Origin: Winogradskyella sp.
Lineage (GTDB): Bacteria > Bacteroidota > Bacteroidia > Flavobacteriales > Flavobacteriaceae
DNA length: 64,000 nt
Assembly: GCF_016744625.1 (NCBI RefSeq)
Contig: NZ_JADGDZ010000011.1
Span: 1-64,000 of the forward strand
Direction of reading: 5' to 3'
The notes under the pieces are model-generated. The model was not told where the DNA came from and did no database searches. It saw only the letters and a list, made by a program, of their open reading frames with translations. Positions 54,458 to 63,701 of the stretch are shown in pieces (the first letter of the stretch is position 1; each line of letters starts with the position of its first letter). Both the position numbers and the translations under genes were made by a program.

Positions 54458-54865
54458 TTAATTTCCTAGTTTTATAACGTCTTCTTTATTTGGGTCAGGT
54501 GCTTCCACCTTTAATATTTCTTTTATTTCTACTCTATTTGGCCAACCTTCTTCGTCTTCAGCTTTTTTAAATTTTCTAACTCTTACAGTTACAGGAACCA
54601 TGTCAGTTGCTTCTTTTTTAAAGGCTTTAACTTGCGTTTCTAGCTGATGCATATTTTCATCAATAACCACACCATAAATTTCATTTGCAGTTTGAAAAAC
54701 GGCTGCATCTGCATAATATACAAACTCGCCTTTCATGGTTACAAAACCGTCATTTGCATCATATGATTTTTCACGATTTTCTTCTAAATTCACTTCTGTT
54801 TTTGCCTCATTTTTACATGCGACAAAAGTCAATACTAAGATGATAATAAGGCTAATTTTTTTCAT
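54458..54865 (-). CDS. Lipoprotein of unknown function between sufB and sufC
   Basis: 135 residues: lipoprotein signal with lipid Cys17 (FVACKNEAKTE), then GFVTMKGEFVYYADAAVFQTANEIYGVVID and VPVTVRVRKFKKAEDEEGWPNRVEI. A small beta-barrel-like fold is suggested. It is spaced 11 bases from sufB and 4 from sufC, so it is an integral member of the operon, although it should be exported. Function unknown. Confidence 0.75.
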   Translation of the reverse strand: MKKISLIIILVLTFVACKNEAKTEVNLEENREKSYDANDGFVTMKGEFVYYADAAVFQTANEIYGVVIDENMHQLETQVKAFKKEATDMVPVTVRVRKFKKAEDEEGWPNRVEIKEILKVEAPDPNKEDVIKLGN

Positions 54866-54876
54866 TGTTTATGTAT

Positions 54877-56325
54877 TTACCCGACTGAACCTTCAAGGCT
54901 AATTTCTAATAATTTTTGAGCTTCAACAGCAAATTCCATTGGTAATTTATTTAGTACTTCTTTACTAAAGCCATTTACAATTAATGCTATTGCCTTTTCT
55001 GTATCAATACCTCTTTGATTACAATAGAAAATCTGGTCTTCACCAATTTTACTTGTTGTTGCTTCGTGTTCTATTTGTGCTGTTTTGTTCTTTGCTTCAA
55101 TGTATGGAAATGTGTGTGCGCCACATTCATTTCCCATTAATAGACTGTCACATTGTGAAAAGTTACGAGCATTATCTGCGCGAGAACTAATCTGTACTAA
55201 ACCACGATAAGAGTTTTGAGATTTACCGGCAGAAATTCCTTTAGAAATAATAGTTGACTTTGTATTCTTGCCTAAGTGAATCATTTTGGTGCCAGTATCG
55301 GCTTGCTGATAATTGTTGGTTACAGCAATAGAGTAAAATTCACCTACAGAATTGTCTCCTTTTAAAATACAAGAAGGATATTTCCATGTTACCGCAGATC
55401 CTGTTTCAACCTGTGTCCAAGAGATTTTTGCATTTTTCTCGCAAAGTCCTCTTTTAGTTACAAAGTTGTAAACACCACCTTTACCTTCAGCATTTCCTGG
55501 ATACCAGTTTTGTACTGTTGAATATTTTATTTCGGCATCATCCATAGCAATTAACTCAACAACTGCTGCATGCAATTGATTTTCGTCTCTACTTGGCGCT
55601 GTACAACCTTCTAAATAACTTACGTAACTGCCTTCATCTGCAATAAGAAGTGTGCGTTCAAATTGTCCTGTTCCACCTTGATTAATTCTGAAGTAGGTTG
55701 ATAATTCCATTGGACAACGTACTCCTTTTGGAATGTAACAGAAAGATCCATCACTAAATACAGCCGAATTTAAAGCCGCATAAAAATTGTCTTTTGTTGG
55801 TACGATCGTACCAATATATTTTCTTACAAGTTCTGGATGCTCTTTAATAGCTTCCGAGATACTCATAAAAATAATACCCTTTTCGGATAATGTCTTCTTA
55901 AACGTTGTTGCAACAGAAACTGAATCTACTACAATATCCATAGCAACATTATTCATTTTCTTTTGCTCATCTACTGAAATACCTAACTTTTTGTACATAG
56001 CTAAAAGATCAGGATCTACATCGTCTAATGTTTTATTAGGATCAACAGCTACAGGAGCAGAGTAATAGGCAATAGATTGAAAATCTGGTTTTTTATAATT
56101 AACATTTGCCCATTCTGGCTCAGTCATATCTTTCCAGACCTTAAAGGCATCTAGTCTCCATTCTGTCATCCATTCTGGCTCTTCTTTTTTCTTAGAAATA
56201 GCGCGAACGATATCTTCATTTAATCCAATAGGAAATGTTTCAGATTCTATATCTGTAAAAAAACCATATTCGTATTCTTTGGTTTTTAATTCTTCCCTAA
56301 GGTCATCCTCTGTGTACTTACTCAT
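54877..56325 (-). CDS. sufB: Fe-S cluster assembly scaffold subunit SufB
   Basis: 482 residues: [42 protein letters not shown]-type core ([16 protein letters not shown] with the conserved Cys), [21 protein letters not shown], and [18 protein letters not shown]. Forms SufB-SufC2-SufD. The start at 56325 is 14 bases from the left inverted-repeat arm of the inserted IVP-like element. Confidence 0.96.
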   Translation of the reverse strand: MSKYTEDDLREELKTKEYEYGFFTDIESETFPIGLNEDIVRAISKKKEEPEWMTEWRLDAFKVWKDMTEPEWANVNYKKPDFQSIAYYSAPVAVDPNKTLDDVDPDLLAMYKKLGISVDEQKKMNNVAMDIVVDSVSVATTFKKTLSEKGIIFMSISEAIKEHPELVRKYIGTIVPTKDNFYAALNSAVFSDGSFCYIPKGVRCPMELSTYFRINQGGTGQFERTLLIADEGSYVSYLEGCTAPSRDENQLHAAVVELIAMDDAEIKYSTVQNWYPGNAEGKGGVYNFVTKRGLCEKNAKISWTQVETGSAVTWKYPSCILKGDNSVGEFYSIAVTNNYQQADTGTKMIHLGKNTKSTIISKGISAGKSQNSYRGLVQISSRADNARNFSQCDSLLMGNECGAHTFPYIEAKNKTAQIEHEATTSKIGEDQIFYCNQRGIDTEKAIALIVNGFSKEVLNKLPMEFAVEAQKLLEISLEGSVG

Positions 56326-56339
56326 ATTCCGAGTTTAAA

Positions 56340-56356
56340 ATTTAAAATTCAAAGTT
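56340..56356. repeat. Left inverted-repeat arm of the IVP-like element
   Basis: ATTTAAAATTCAAAGTT. It pairs with the right arm (56756-56779) as 11 + 6 bp, with a 7-base bulge in the right arm. Confidence 0.55.
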
Positions 56357-56359
56357 GAG

Positions 56360-56755
56360 CTAATCCGTTTTGTACTTGCTTCCCTTTAAATCACTTTTTT
56401 TGAGATAATTTATAAAACCACCAATCATTCTGCTCAAAACTATCGCTTATTCTTTAAGCTTATTGAATTCCTCATTATTAATATAATTTCTATCTAAAAC
56501 TCGATACAATTGTGACCTTGTCTCTCCGCATGATGCTTTAGCAATAGATAAAAATTGAATAAATTCTCTATTTCCATTTCTTTCAAATCCTTCAGCTATG
56601 TTATCCATAACTGAACCTGAAGAACCATCTATTTGTCCATATAATTTATAACCTGTTCTTAACTTGGTATTATTAGCAATCTTATTAATGTCATTACAAA
56701 GAATTCTAGATAGTTTCCAAATTTCTAAATCTTCAAATTGTTTTACTGTCGCCAT
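56360..56755 (-). pseudogene. Four-helix-bundle (23S rRNA intervening-sequence-type) protein, broken by an in-frame stop
   Basis: From 56755 the frame encodes 102 residues typical of the S23/IVP four-helix-bundle family (FEDLEIWKLSRILCNDI, YGQIDGSSGSVMDNIAEGFERNGNREFIQFLSIAKAS, LYRVLDRNYINNEEFNKLKE) and then meets TAA at 56447-56449. The same frame continues without any shift into the missing fourth helix (AIVLSRMIGGFINYL, KKSDLKGSKYKTD) and stops at 56360-56362. One base change therefore truncated the gene. It sits between sufA and sufB, where it does not belong functionally, and is flanked by complementary ends. It could still make a 102-residue product. Confidence 0.82.
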
Positions 56756-56779
56756 AACTTTGAATTAAGAATTTTAAAT
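56756..56779. repeat. Right inverted-repeat arm of the IVP-like element
   Basis: AACTTTGAATTAAGAATTTT plus AAAT; the outer GAATTTTAAAT and inner AACTTT complement the left arm at 56340-56356. Confidence 0.55.
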
Positions 56780-56790
56780 CTTGAACTTCA

Positions 56791-57120
56791 TCATAGTGAA
56801 AAACTCTCACCACAGCCACAAGTGCGGTTGGCATTTGGATTATTAAAAACGAAACCCGTTCCGTTTAATCCACCAGAATATTCTAATGTAGTGCCAATGA
56901 GGTATAGGAAACTTTTTTTGTCAACGATAATTTTTACATCATTGTCTTCAAAAACCTTGTCTTCATCGTCCTTAGTGTTATCAAATTTTAAATCATAAGA
57001 TAGACCAGAGCAGCCACCACTTTTTACTCCCACTCTAACATAATCAGATGTTGGGTTAAAGCCATCACCAGTCATTAATTCAACGACTTTCTTTTTAGCT
57101 GTATCAGAAACTTTTATCAT
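56791..57120 (-). CDS. sufA: HesB/IscA-type iron-sulfur carrier (SufA)
   Basis: 109 residues from the ATG at 57118-57120. An earlier in-frame ATG at 57162 adds 14 unrelated residues and is rejected. The three ligand cysteines are C37 (VKSGGCSGLSY), C101 and C103 (RTCGCGESFSL). A-type carrier that receives clusters from SufBCD. First gene of the suf operon; a weak -7-like TATCTTCG lies at 57152-57159 on the minus strand. Confidence 0.93.
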   Translation of the reverse strand: MIKVSDTAKKKVVELMTGDGFNPTSDYVRVGVKSGGCSGLSYDLKFDNTKDDEDKVFEDNDVKIIVDKKSFLYLIGTTLEYSGGLNGTGFVFNNPNANRTCGCGESFSL

Positions 57121-57268
57121 ATTCTTATATAGATTTACTCTAAATAGAGTGCGAAGATACAATATATGTCTCTTTTTTCCATAGAACCTAACATTATATT
57201 AAGATATGATTTAATAGAGTTTAGCTATTAAAATATAGTTTTATAGATAAGTAAACAAAAACATATGG

Positions 57269-57508
57269 TTATGAGCTAAATGACGGCTTAGAAAGGCTAA
57301 TGTTTAAATGAAATAATTGCCTTAAAGTTGATTGAATTTGCTTGTTTGAAATACTAGATTCCTCAAAATCTCCCTTAGTATCTGTATGCACAATAGTATT
57401 GCAATGTGAACAAGTAAGTTCTGTAGTATGGTCAGCGTTGGTTTTTGACTTCATATAATTATGGCCAAAAATAGAGCACGGCAGTGCATTGTGAGTTGTA
57501 GGTTTCAT
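57269..57508 (-). CDS. Zinc-motif miniprotein, paralogue 1
   Basis: 79 residues. Cys11 and His16 in PCSIFGHNYMKSK, then CxxC in ELTCSHCNTIV, make a possible Cys-His-Cys-Cys zinc site. The same layout occurs in the two genes at 63388 and 63702. The middle (TKGDFEESSISNKQIQSTLRQLF) and the tail are more diverged. It resembles DUF1660-like small proteins; function unknown. Confidence 0.68.
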   Translation of the reverse strand: MKPTTHNALPCSIFGHNYMKSKTNADHTTELTCSHCNTIVHTDTKGDFEESSISNKQIQSTLRQLFHLNISLSKPSFSS

Positions 57509-57619
57509 TTAATAAGTAGGTTTGGGACTTACAATCTACTCAAAATTGAAATAAAATAAGTTGAAATACGTTATTTTTCGATGAAATACGCATATAAACA
57601 GGATTAATACTACGAATAT

Positions 57620-58678
57620 TTAGTCTTGAAACTCCGGATTATTAATAAATGAAGGGTCAGAAAGCGATAATAAAAAGGCTTTTAAATCTGCTTTATCCTG
57701 ATCTGATAATTGCACACCCCCTTGATCTATTTGTTTCATCAAAGGGTCAATAGTTGAAGAGTTTTGAAGTCCTTCGCTGTAGTGATTTATAACTTCGTCT
57801 AATGTCTCAAACCTTCCATCGTGCATATAAGGTGCTGTAAAAGCTAAGTTACGAAGCGAAGGAGATTTAAATTTTCCATTATCATTTGGATCACCAGTTA
57901 CTGTTCCCAATCCTAAATCTGAAAATGTAGCATCCAAACCATTATTATGAAAATCATTATCTGTCCATAACGGATTATTAGGATTGCCATGACAATGAAA
58001 ACAGTCTCCTTTATCTTCTCTTAAGAAAATATCTAAACCATTTAATTCTTGAGGAGTCAGTGATGTTTGTCCTAATGAATAGTTATCAAATTTAGAGTTT
58101 GCTGAAATTAAAGTACGTTCAAATTGTGCAATCGCTTTGGTTGTTAGCTCTTTCGTAATTGTATTTGTTTTAAATGCTAATCGGAATAATTCAGGATATT
58201 CAGGGTGATTCTGTAATCTTTCAATAACATTGGTCCAATTACTATGTAATTCAATAGGGTTTTCAACAGGTTCTAATGCCTGTCGCTCTAGACTTAATGC
58301 TAGTCCATCCCAATTAAAACGTTCATTATAATTCCAAGCTAAGTTGAATAAAGGCATAGAATTTCGAGTGCCAAAAACACCATCAATTCCATCACTTGTT
58401 GGCGTATTATCTGTAAATGCATTTTGAGGAGAATGGCAACTCGCACAAGCTTGTGTGCCATTAGCAGAAAGAATATTATCGAAGAATAATTTCTTACCAA
58501 GAGCGATACCTTCTGTGGTTTGTGGGTTGTTTGTAGGAATTACAGGTGTAATTATATTATCAGAAAAAAGCTGAGGAATGTTTAATGATTTTGGTGTAGG
58601 TTGATAGCCCATATCTTCATTTGAGCAACTCAAACAAAGAAGCGTTAATACACTTATATAGATAATTTTTTTTAACAC
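57620..58678 (-). CDS. Di-heme cytochrome c peroxidase family lipoprotein (MbnH-like)
   Basis: 352 residues with lipid Cys18 (CLSCSNED). Two haem-binding motifs: C78-A-S-C81-H82 and C226-F-H-C229-H230. Also present are the family segment ALGKKLFFDNILSANGTQ and a late APYMHDGRFETLDEV. It belongs to the bacterial CcpA/MauG superfamily. Its partner is the MbnP-like gene directly upstream, and in known pairs the di-haem MbnH oxidises a tryptophan of MbnP. Peroxidase function is the alternative. Last gene of a four-gene lipoprotein operon. Confidence 0.85.
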   Translation of the reverse strand: MLKKIIYISVLTLLCLSCSNEDMGYQPTPKSLNIPQLFSDNIITPVIPTNNPQTTEGIALGKKLFFDNILSANGTQACASCHSPQNAFTDNTPTSDGIDGVFGTRNSMPLFNLAWNYNERFNWDGLALSLERQALEPVENPIELHSNWTNVIERLQNHPEYPELFRLAFKTNTITKELTTKAIAQFERTLISANSKFDNYSLGQTSLTPQELNGLDIFLREDKGDCFHCHGNPNNPLWTDNDFHNNGLDATFSDLGLGTVTGDPNDNGKFKSPSLRNLAFTAPYMHDGRFETLDEVINHYSEGLQNSSTIDPLMKQIDQGGVQLSDQDKADLKAFLLSLSDPSFINNPEFQD

Positions 58679-58690
58679 TCAACATTGATT

Positions 58691-59458
58691 TTATTGTATT
58701 ACATCACCAAGACTAAATACATTTTGACCATTTTCGTACATCATAATTTGCGCTAAAGAATTAGGCATCAACATTTGATTTAAAACATTTAAATCCCATA
58801 AATTTGGATTCTTAAACCATTCAGCGATATTCATTTCAATTTCAATATTTATATCATTTGTAATTTCAATAATTCCTAAATTTACAGTGAAGAATGTGTC
58901 TTGTGGAAATGTAGGATTCATTCCAGGATTATCAGTAGCTCTGATGGCATGATAGTTAAAACCTTGTTCAGTCGCACTCGAGTTAATGAATTTACCATCG
59001 AACTGCATATAGTGGTATCCACCACCCAACATATCTGGGACATTGAAAGATTCAGAATTTAAATCGAGATAATTTTCTGAGTTATCTTCATTATCTAATC
59101 CAAAAGTGAATGAAACGGTATAGCTACCAGCAGGAATTGTCGTTTCGGGTGTGAAACTTAAATTATTTGCATTGGTTACATCGACCAAATTATAAACATC
59201 TAATTCGGTCATTTCATTATTGTTAGACGTAAATTTAATATCCGAAATCACATAGCGTAATCTTTCAATACTTAATAACTCTCCATTAGCATTGGTATAT
59301 TGAATTGCATTGAAATTAGTATTAGAAACTATAGCTCCATCCCAATTATGCGTAAAAGTAAAAGTTGTAGAAATCTCGGGATTTAAGTTGTCATCATTGT
59401 CTTCACTGCAAGTCATTAAACTTACTGCTAAGATTAAGAATGGGAATAAATTCTTCAT
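58691..59458 (-). CDS. MbnP-family copper-associated lipoprotein
   Basis: 255 residues from the second Met (59458); the Met three codons earlier adds nothing to the signal. Lipid Cys17 (LMTCSEDNDD). Family motifs: TFTHNWDGA, the INGE-like GELLSIERLRYVISDI, PAGSYTVSFTFGLDNEDN, YHYMQFDGKF and FNYHAIRATDNPG. Candidate modified Trp residues include the one in HNWDG. The stop is 12 bases before the MbnH-like gene, supporting a working pair in copper handling. Confidence 0.85.
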   Translation of the reverse strand: MKNLFPFLILAVSLMTCSEDNDDNLNPEISTTFTFTHNWDGAIVSNTNFNAIQYTNANGELLSIERLRYVISDIKFTSNNNEMTELDVYNLVDVTNANNLSFTPETTIPAGSYTVSFTFGLDNEDNSENYLDLNSESFNVPDMLGGGYHYMQFDGKFINSSATEQGFNYHAIRATDNPGMNPTFPQDTFFTVNLGIIEITNDINIEIEMNIAEWFKNPNLWDLNVLNQMLMPNSLAQIMMYENGQNVFSLGDVIQ

Positions 59459-59463
59459 TGCTT

Positions 59464-60798
59464 TCAATCAATTTTTATTAGTAATAGATCTGTAAAACCT
59501 TTATTTTCTATTATGTCTCCATCGCTACTCGTACTATCTCCAACGAGTACAATTGAGGAGTCATTAAGTTCAGCAATACTATATGCGAAATCTATATTAG
59601 AACCACCAACAGTGGTTTCCCATTGCAAATTTCCTTCAGCATCAATCTTTAGAGCCCAAGCGTCATTCTGTCCTTTGTTTTCATTGACATCAACATCATC
59701 ACTTCGTGAACTTCCTGCTAAAAGAAAACCGTTATCTTGAGATTTAACCATAGCTCGCGCTACGTCAAAATTAGTACCTCCAATGGTTTTTTCCCAAAGC
59801 AGGTCACCATTTGGAGAAATTTTAATTAGCCATAAATCTGCAGCACCAATGTTGTTAGATATATCATTATCATTACTTCGGGTATCACCAGCGATGATGT
59901 AATTGCCATCATTAGATTTAACAATAGCTCGAGCTTCATCAATTTGGTCTCCTCCAAAAGACTTTTCCCAAACTAAACTGCCAGTAGCAGAAATTCTAAT
60001 GACCCAAAAATCATAGGTTCCGATATTACTAGAAATATCAGTGTCATTACTATCCGAACCACCAACAATTATAAACCCATTATCTTCAACTTGAATAACA
60101 TTTTCTGGTGTATCCGTAAAGTTGCCACCAAAATATTTACTCCATTCAATATCTCCAGAAGCATTTAATTTTAAAGCCCAATAATCTCCACCTGCATGTC
60201 TATTATTGTTTCTAGAAGTATTTCCTTCTCCTCCAGAAGCTGTGACGTCTAATATTCCTGAAATTAAATACCCTTGGTCATTAGTTTGAATCACCGAAAT
60301 ACCAGAATCGGTACCTTGATATCCGAACGATTTTTGCCAAGATATATTTCCATTAGCATCAAGTTTAGCTAACCAATAATCTTGTAATCCAGCATTATTT
60401 GTCACATCACCATCATTGCTAAAACTAAAACCTAAAATAGCATAACCTCCATCAGAAGTTTGAATAATATCATTTCCTCTTTCATCAGCAGAACCACCAT
60501 AAGTTTTTTGCCATTGCAGTTCATTTTCAGAATTAAATTTTAACAACCAATAGTCAAAACTATCATCTTGTTTATCTGTAATATCTCCATCATTGCTTTG
60601 TGTATAACCCAATACAGTATAGCCACCATCTAATGTAGCTACAACAGATTGACCACTATCGTTTTTTGTTCCGCCATAAGTTTGAACTAGATTAACGTTA
60701 CCTTCACGAGGAATTGAAGCGTTATCATCCTTATTACAACTTAGAAAAACTAGTAGGAATAAATTAGTTGCTAAATATGAAAATCTTTTAAAAAGCAT
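59464..60798 (-). CDS. Seven-bladed beta-propeller lipoprotein
   Basis: 444 residues with lipid Cys21 (LVFLSCNKDDN). The rest is seven repeats of about 55-60 residues of the form QKTYGGSxxDxxxxIIxTxDGGYxIxGxSxSNDGD, then DYWLxKLDxxGNxxW, ending with a half repeat that would close a propeller. The stop overlaps the upstream end of the MbnP-like gene region and lies 2 bases from the choice-of-anchor gene on the other side, so all four genes are one transcript. No catalytic residues recognised. Confidence 0.78.
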   Translation of the reverse strand: MLFKRFSYLATNLFLLVFLSCNKDDNASIPREGNVNLVQTYGGTKNDSGQSVVATLDGGYTVLGYTQSNDGDITDKQDDSFDYWLLKFNSENELQWQKTYGGSADERGNDIIQTSDGGYAILGFSFSNDGDVTNNAGLQDYWLAKLDANGNISWQKSFGYQGTDSGISVIQTNDQGYLISGILDVTASGGEGNTSRNNNRHAGGDYWALKLNASGDIEWSKYFGGNFTDTPENVIQVEDNGFIIVGGSDSNDTDISSNIGTYDFWVIRISATGSLVWEKSFGGDQIDEARAIVKSNDGNYIIAGDTRSNDNDISNNIGAADLWLIKISPNGDLLWEKTIGGTNFDVARAMVKSQDNGFLLAGSSRSDDVDVNENKGQNDAWALKIDAEGNLQWETTVGGSNIDFAYSIAELNDSSIVLVGDSTSSDGDIIENKGFTDLLLIKID

Positions 60799-60799
60799 T

Positions 60800-62242
60800 T
60801 TAGTTTGAAGGTTTAACTATAAGCATACCTCCTTCAATGTCACTAACAATAATATTTCCACTTGCAAAAAATGGGTAAATATTCCATGCTCCATGAAAAC
60901 TGGTGCTATTATCTGGTATATATGTATCAAACGAACCAGATTCAACCATGGTTCCAGATGCGATATTAGTAATATCAACAGCTCTTAGTCCAGCGGTATA
61001 ATTGGCGACATAAAATGTGTTTCCAATAATATAACCATTGTGGTCAATCGCTCCAGTTGGTCCTAAATACTCCATGTGAAAGATAGGATTGTCTAAATCT
61101 GTAAAATCAAAAACAAGTGTTCTAGAGTTGACTCCAAAATTAATTTCATCAACTTCATCACCCAATAAAAAGTATTCCATGTCTTCAGTAAACCATCCTT
61201 GGTGTGTGTAACCAATATTACTGTAATTTATAGTTGAGATTTGGGTTGGTAAGGCTTTATCTGTAACATCAACAATAACGACTTCATTTTCGTTACTTCC
61301 TATTAATATTTCTTTACCTGTATGATCTGTATCAGGACCATTGTAAGTAACGACTTGCGCATCATGTGAATAGGCATCATCTGAATAACCTCCAGCTGCT
61401 ACTGGATTTGTAGGATTTTGAATATTTATGAAGTGAGGACCACCACTAAAAGTATCTGTCCCAACTGCATAGGCAAACCCACTATCTTCATTGATTACAA
61501 TATTATGTGCTTTTCCGAACCCAATATAAGTTGCATCTGCCGTAAATGTTTCAGGTGGATTGGTAACATTTCTCAACCTGGTTAAATCGAAAACCTGCAT
61601 TCCATGTCCTGGTGCTTCACTTACAATAAAAGCGTGATTGTTATAAGTTTTTATATCTCTCCATAAACTGTTTTCTGTTGCTGTTGGTAATCGACCCAAA
61701 AATATAGGATTCGAAGGGGCAGATACATCAACAAAAGCAGCACTTGTTGTGGTGCCAATTAAAGCGTATTCTTTTCCGGTTTCGGGATCTGTCCAGCCCC
61801 AAGAATCATTGCCTTCTGCTCCAGGACCTCCTAATTCTTCAACAGAAATTTCACTCATTAAATCAAAACCATCACAAGGATATCCGTTAGACAAACCATT
61901 TACACATGGAAATTGCGGTTGTATCGTATTATCGTCACAGACATCTCCTAATCCATCATTATCTCCATCTTCTTGATCTGGATTTGCGGTTAAAGGACAG
62001 TTGTCGTTTTCGTCTAGAATTCCATCATTATCATCGTCATCATCACAGACGTCTCCAAATCCATCATTATCTGTATCTAATTGATCTGTATTTATGACTC
62101 CTGCACAATTATCAAGCGCATTAATAATAGTATCGCCATCTATATCTGTATTAGGTCTCTCCACAGGCTCGTCGTCACAACTAAAGACGATAAAAATAGA
62201 CAGGCAAATGAAAAGCATTCTGTTTAGGGCATTGAACTTCAT
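60800..62242 (-). CDS. Choice-of-anchor B/LVIVD-repeat lipoprotein with thrombospondin type 3 repeats
   Basis: 480 residues with lipid Cys22 (FIVFSCDDEP). Two or three TSP3 calcium repeats come first (DTDNDGFGDVCDDDDDNDG, DGDNDGLGDVCDD; about 33-100). Then come repeats of the LVIVD/choice-of-anchor B type (SWGWTDPETGKEYALIGTTTSAAFVDVSAPSNP, YSHDAQVVTYNGPD, DHNGYIIGNTFYVANYTAGLRAVDI). Surface-exposed, calcium-stabilised propeller; function unknown. First gene of the MbnP/MbnH operon. Confidence 0.85.
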   Translation of the reverse strand: MKFNALNRMLFICLSIFIVFSCDDEPVERPNTDIDGDTIINALDNCAGVINTDQLDTDNDGFGDVCDDDDDNDGILDENDNCPLTANPDQEDGDNDGLGDVCDDNTIQPQFPCVNGLSNGYPCDGFDLMSEISVEELGGPGAEGNDSWGWTDPETGKEYALIGTTTSAAFVDVSAPSNPIFLGRLPTATENSLWRDIKTYNNHAFIVSEAPGHGMQVFDLTRLRNVTNPPETFTADATYIGFGKAHNIVINEDSGFAYAVGTDTFSGGPHFINIQNPTNPVAAGGYSDDAYSHDAQVVTYNGPDTDHTGKEILIGSNENEVVIVDVTDKALPTQISTINYSNIGYTHQGWFTEDMEYFLLGDEVDEINFGVNSRTLVFDFTDLDNPIFHMEYLGPTGAIDHNGYIIGNTFYVANYTAGLRAVDITNIASGTMVESGSFDTYIPDNSTSFHGAWNIYPFFASGNIIVSDIEGGMLIVKPSN

Positions 62243-62317
62243 AAGCTTTTTTTTAGCAATTTACAGTAAATTTTATTTCTGTGATAAAATCCTGTTATAA
62301 TTAACGTAGATATTACC

Positions 62318-62347
62318 TTTGTATTTGATAAAAGCACAATATTTTTG
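62318..62347 (+). promoter_or_regulatory. Promoter of thiL, giving a near-leaderless mRNA
   Basis: TTTG (62318-62321), 18 bases, TATTTTTG (62340-62347), and the ATG at 62352 only 4 bases later. Spacing matches the Bacteroidota consensus, and transcription should begin at or beside the start codon. Confidence 0.65.
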
Positions 62348-62351
62348 CAGC

Positions 62352-63398
62352 ATGATAGAAGATAAAAATCCACAACGAACTCCATTGAGCGAATTAGGTG
62401 AGTTTAAATTAATTGAACATTTAACTCAGCATTTTAAAATCACCCATAAATCTACTATTAAAAGTATTGGAGATGATGCTGCAATATTAAATCATGGTAA
62501 GAAGCAGGTTGCTGTTTCTACGGACTTATTAGTTGAAGGGGTTCATTTTGATTTGAGTTATGTACCACTAAAGCACTTAGGTTATAAAGCTATAGTTGTT
62601 AACCTGTCTGATGTATATGCTATGAATGCGATGGCAACTCAGGTCACTGTTTCGATAGCTGTATCTAATCGTTTTCCCTTGGAAGCTTTAGAAGAGTTAT
62701 ATGCAGGCATTGAAACTGCAGCAAAATTATATAACGTAGATGTTGTAGGAGGAGATACTACCTCATCGACCTCTGGATTAATTATTTCTGTTACTGCAAT
62801 AGGTGAAGTGGAAAAAGGTGATGAAGTCTTACGATCTGGAGCAAAACCAAATGACTTATTAATTGTTACTGGTGATATTGGTGGTGCTTATATGGGATTA
62901 CAAGTCTTGGAACGTGAGAAAGAGGTCTTTAAAGTGAATCCTAATAATCAGCCCGACTTATCTATGTACACGTACATTGTAGAACGTCAGTTGAAGCCTG
63001 AAGCGCGTAAAGATATTATTGAATTATTAAAGGAGCTCAATGTAAAACCAACAAGTATGATTGATATCAGTGATGGTTTATCTTCTGAAGTTATTCATCT
63101 ATGCAAGCAAAGTAAAGTTGGAGTTGATGTCTATGAAGATAAGATTCCATTAGATCCTCAGGTTATTTCGACCTGTGAGGAATTTAATATAGATAGTACT
63201 ACAATTGCCTTAAGCGGAGGTGAGGATTACGAATTATTAATGACAATTTCTCAAGAAGACTTTCCTAAAATTAAAGGAAACCCAAATCTTACAGTTATTG
63301 GTTATATGACAGATGAGGATAGAGGTATGCACCTAGTAACAAGAGGAGAAACAAAAATTCCGATAATTGCGAAAGGTTGGAATGCACTTAAGAATTAA
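62352..63398 (+). CDS. thiL: Thiamine-phosphate kinase
   Basis: 348 residues from the ATG at 62352; the in-frame start at 62319 lies within the promoter and is rejected. PurM-like fold: SIGDDAAIL (metal Asp), VSTDLLVEGVHFD, GYKAIVVNLSDVYAMNA, GGDTTSS, DISDGLSSEVIHL and LSGGEDYELL. It makes thiamine diphosphate from thiamine monophosphate. Monocistronic; no other thiamine genes nearby. Confidence 0.94.
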   Translation: MIEDKNPQRTPLSELGEFKLIEHLTQHFKITHKSTIKSIGDDAAILNHGKKQVAVSTDLLVEGVHFDLSYVPLKHLGYKAIVVNLSDVYAMNAMATQVTVSIAVSNRFPLEALEELYAGIETAAKLYNVDVVGGDTTSSTSGLIISVTAIGEVEKGDEVLRSGAKPNDLLIVTGDIGGAYMGLQVLEREKEVFKVNPNNQPDLSMYTYIVERQLKPEARKDIIELLKELNVKPTSMIDISDGLSSEVIHLCKQSKVGVDVYEDKIPLDPQVISTCEEFNIDSTTIALSGGEDYELLMTISQEDFPKIKGNPNLTVIGYMTDEDRGMHLVTRGETKIPIIAKGWNALKN

Positions 63399-63618
63399 TT
63401 AAAAAAAGCTTTTGGCTTTTTTCTAATCGCTTTGTGTGTACTCTATTTAATACAGAATTAATTTCTTTAAATTTTGGTGTTAAAGGGATAAATTTTCCAT
63501 TGCCATCAATTGTCATTTCAGATTTACAATTTTTGCATTTGTACTCTTTAACGTGGTAAGTCACATTTTTGGAGACCTTATAGTCGTGACCAAATAGTGA
63601 GCAGTAAACGTTTTTCAT
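63388..63618 (-). CDS. Zinc-motif miniprotein, paralogue 2
   Basis: 76 residues: YCSLFGHDYKVSK, then HVKEYKCKNCKSEMTIDGNGKF, then LTPKFKEINSVLNRVHTKRL. Cys and His in CSLFGH plus CxxC could bind one zinc. It is close to paralogue 3 in all three segments. The stop overlaps the end of thiL by 11 bases (convergent). Confidence 0.72.
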   Translation of the reverse strand: MKNVYCSLFGHDYKVSKNVTYHVKEYKCKNCKSEMTIDGNGKFIPLTPKFKEINSVLNRVHTKRLEKSQKLFLINS

Positions 63619-63701
63619 TTGTAATCAATTATCTTATAGGGATTAAAGCTTATAAGGGACTTTAAATATAAGAAATAGAGTTATTCACAGGTTATTAACA
63701 A

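Noticed and set aside
63399-63424. Terminator of thiL
   Set aside because: AAAAAGC / GCTTTTT with T's is present but lies in the coding end of the convergent miniprotein gene and has only two G-C pairs; possible but not supported enough.
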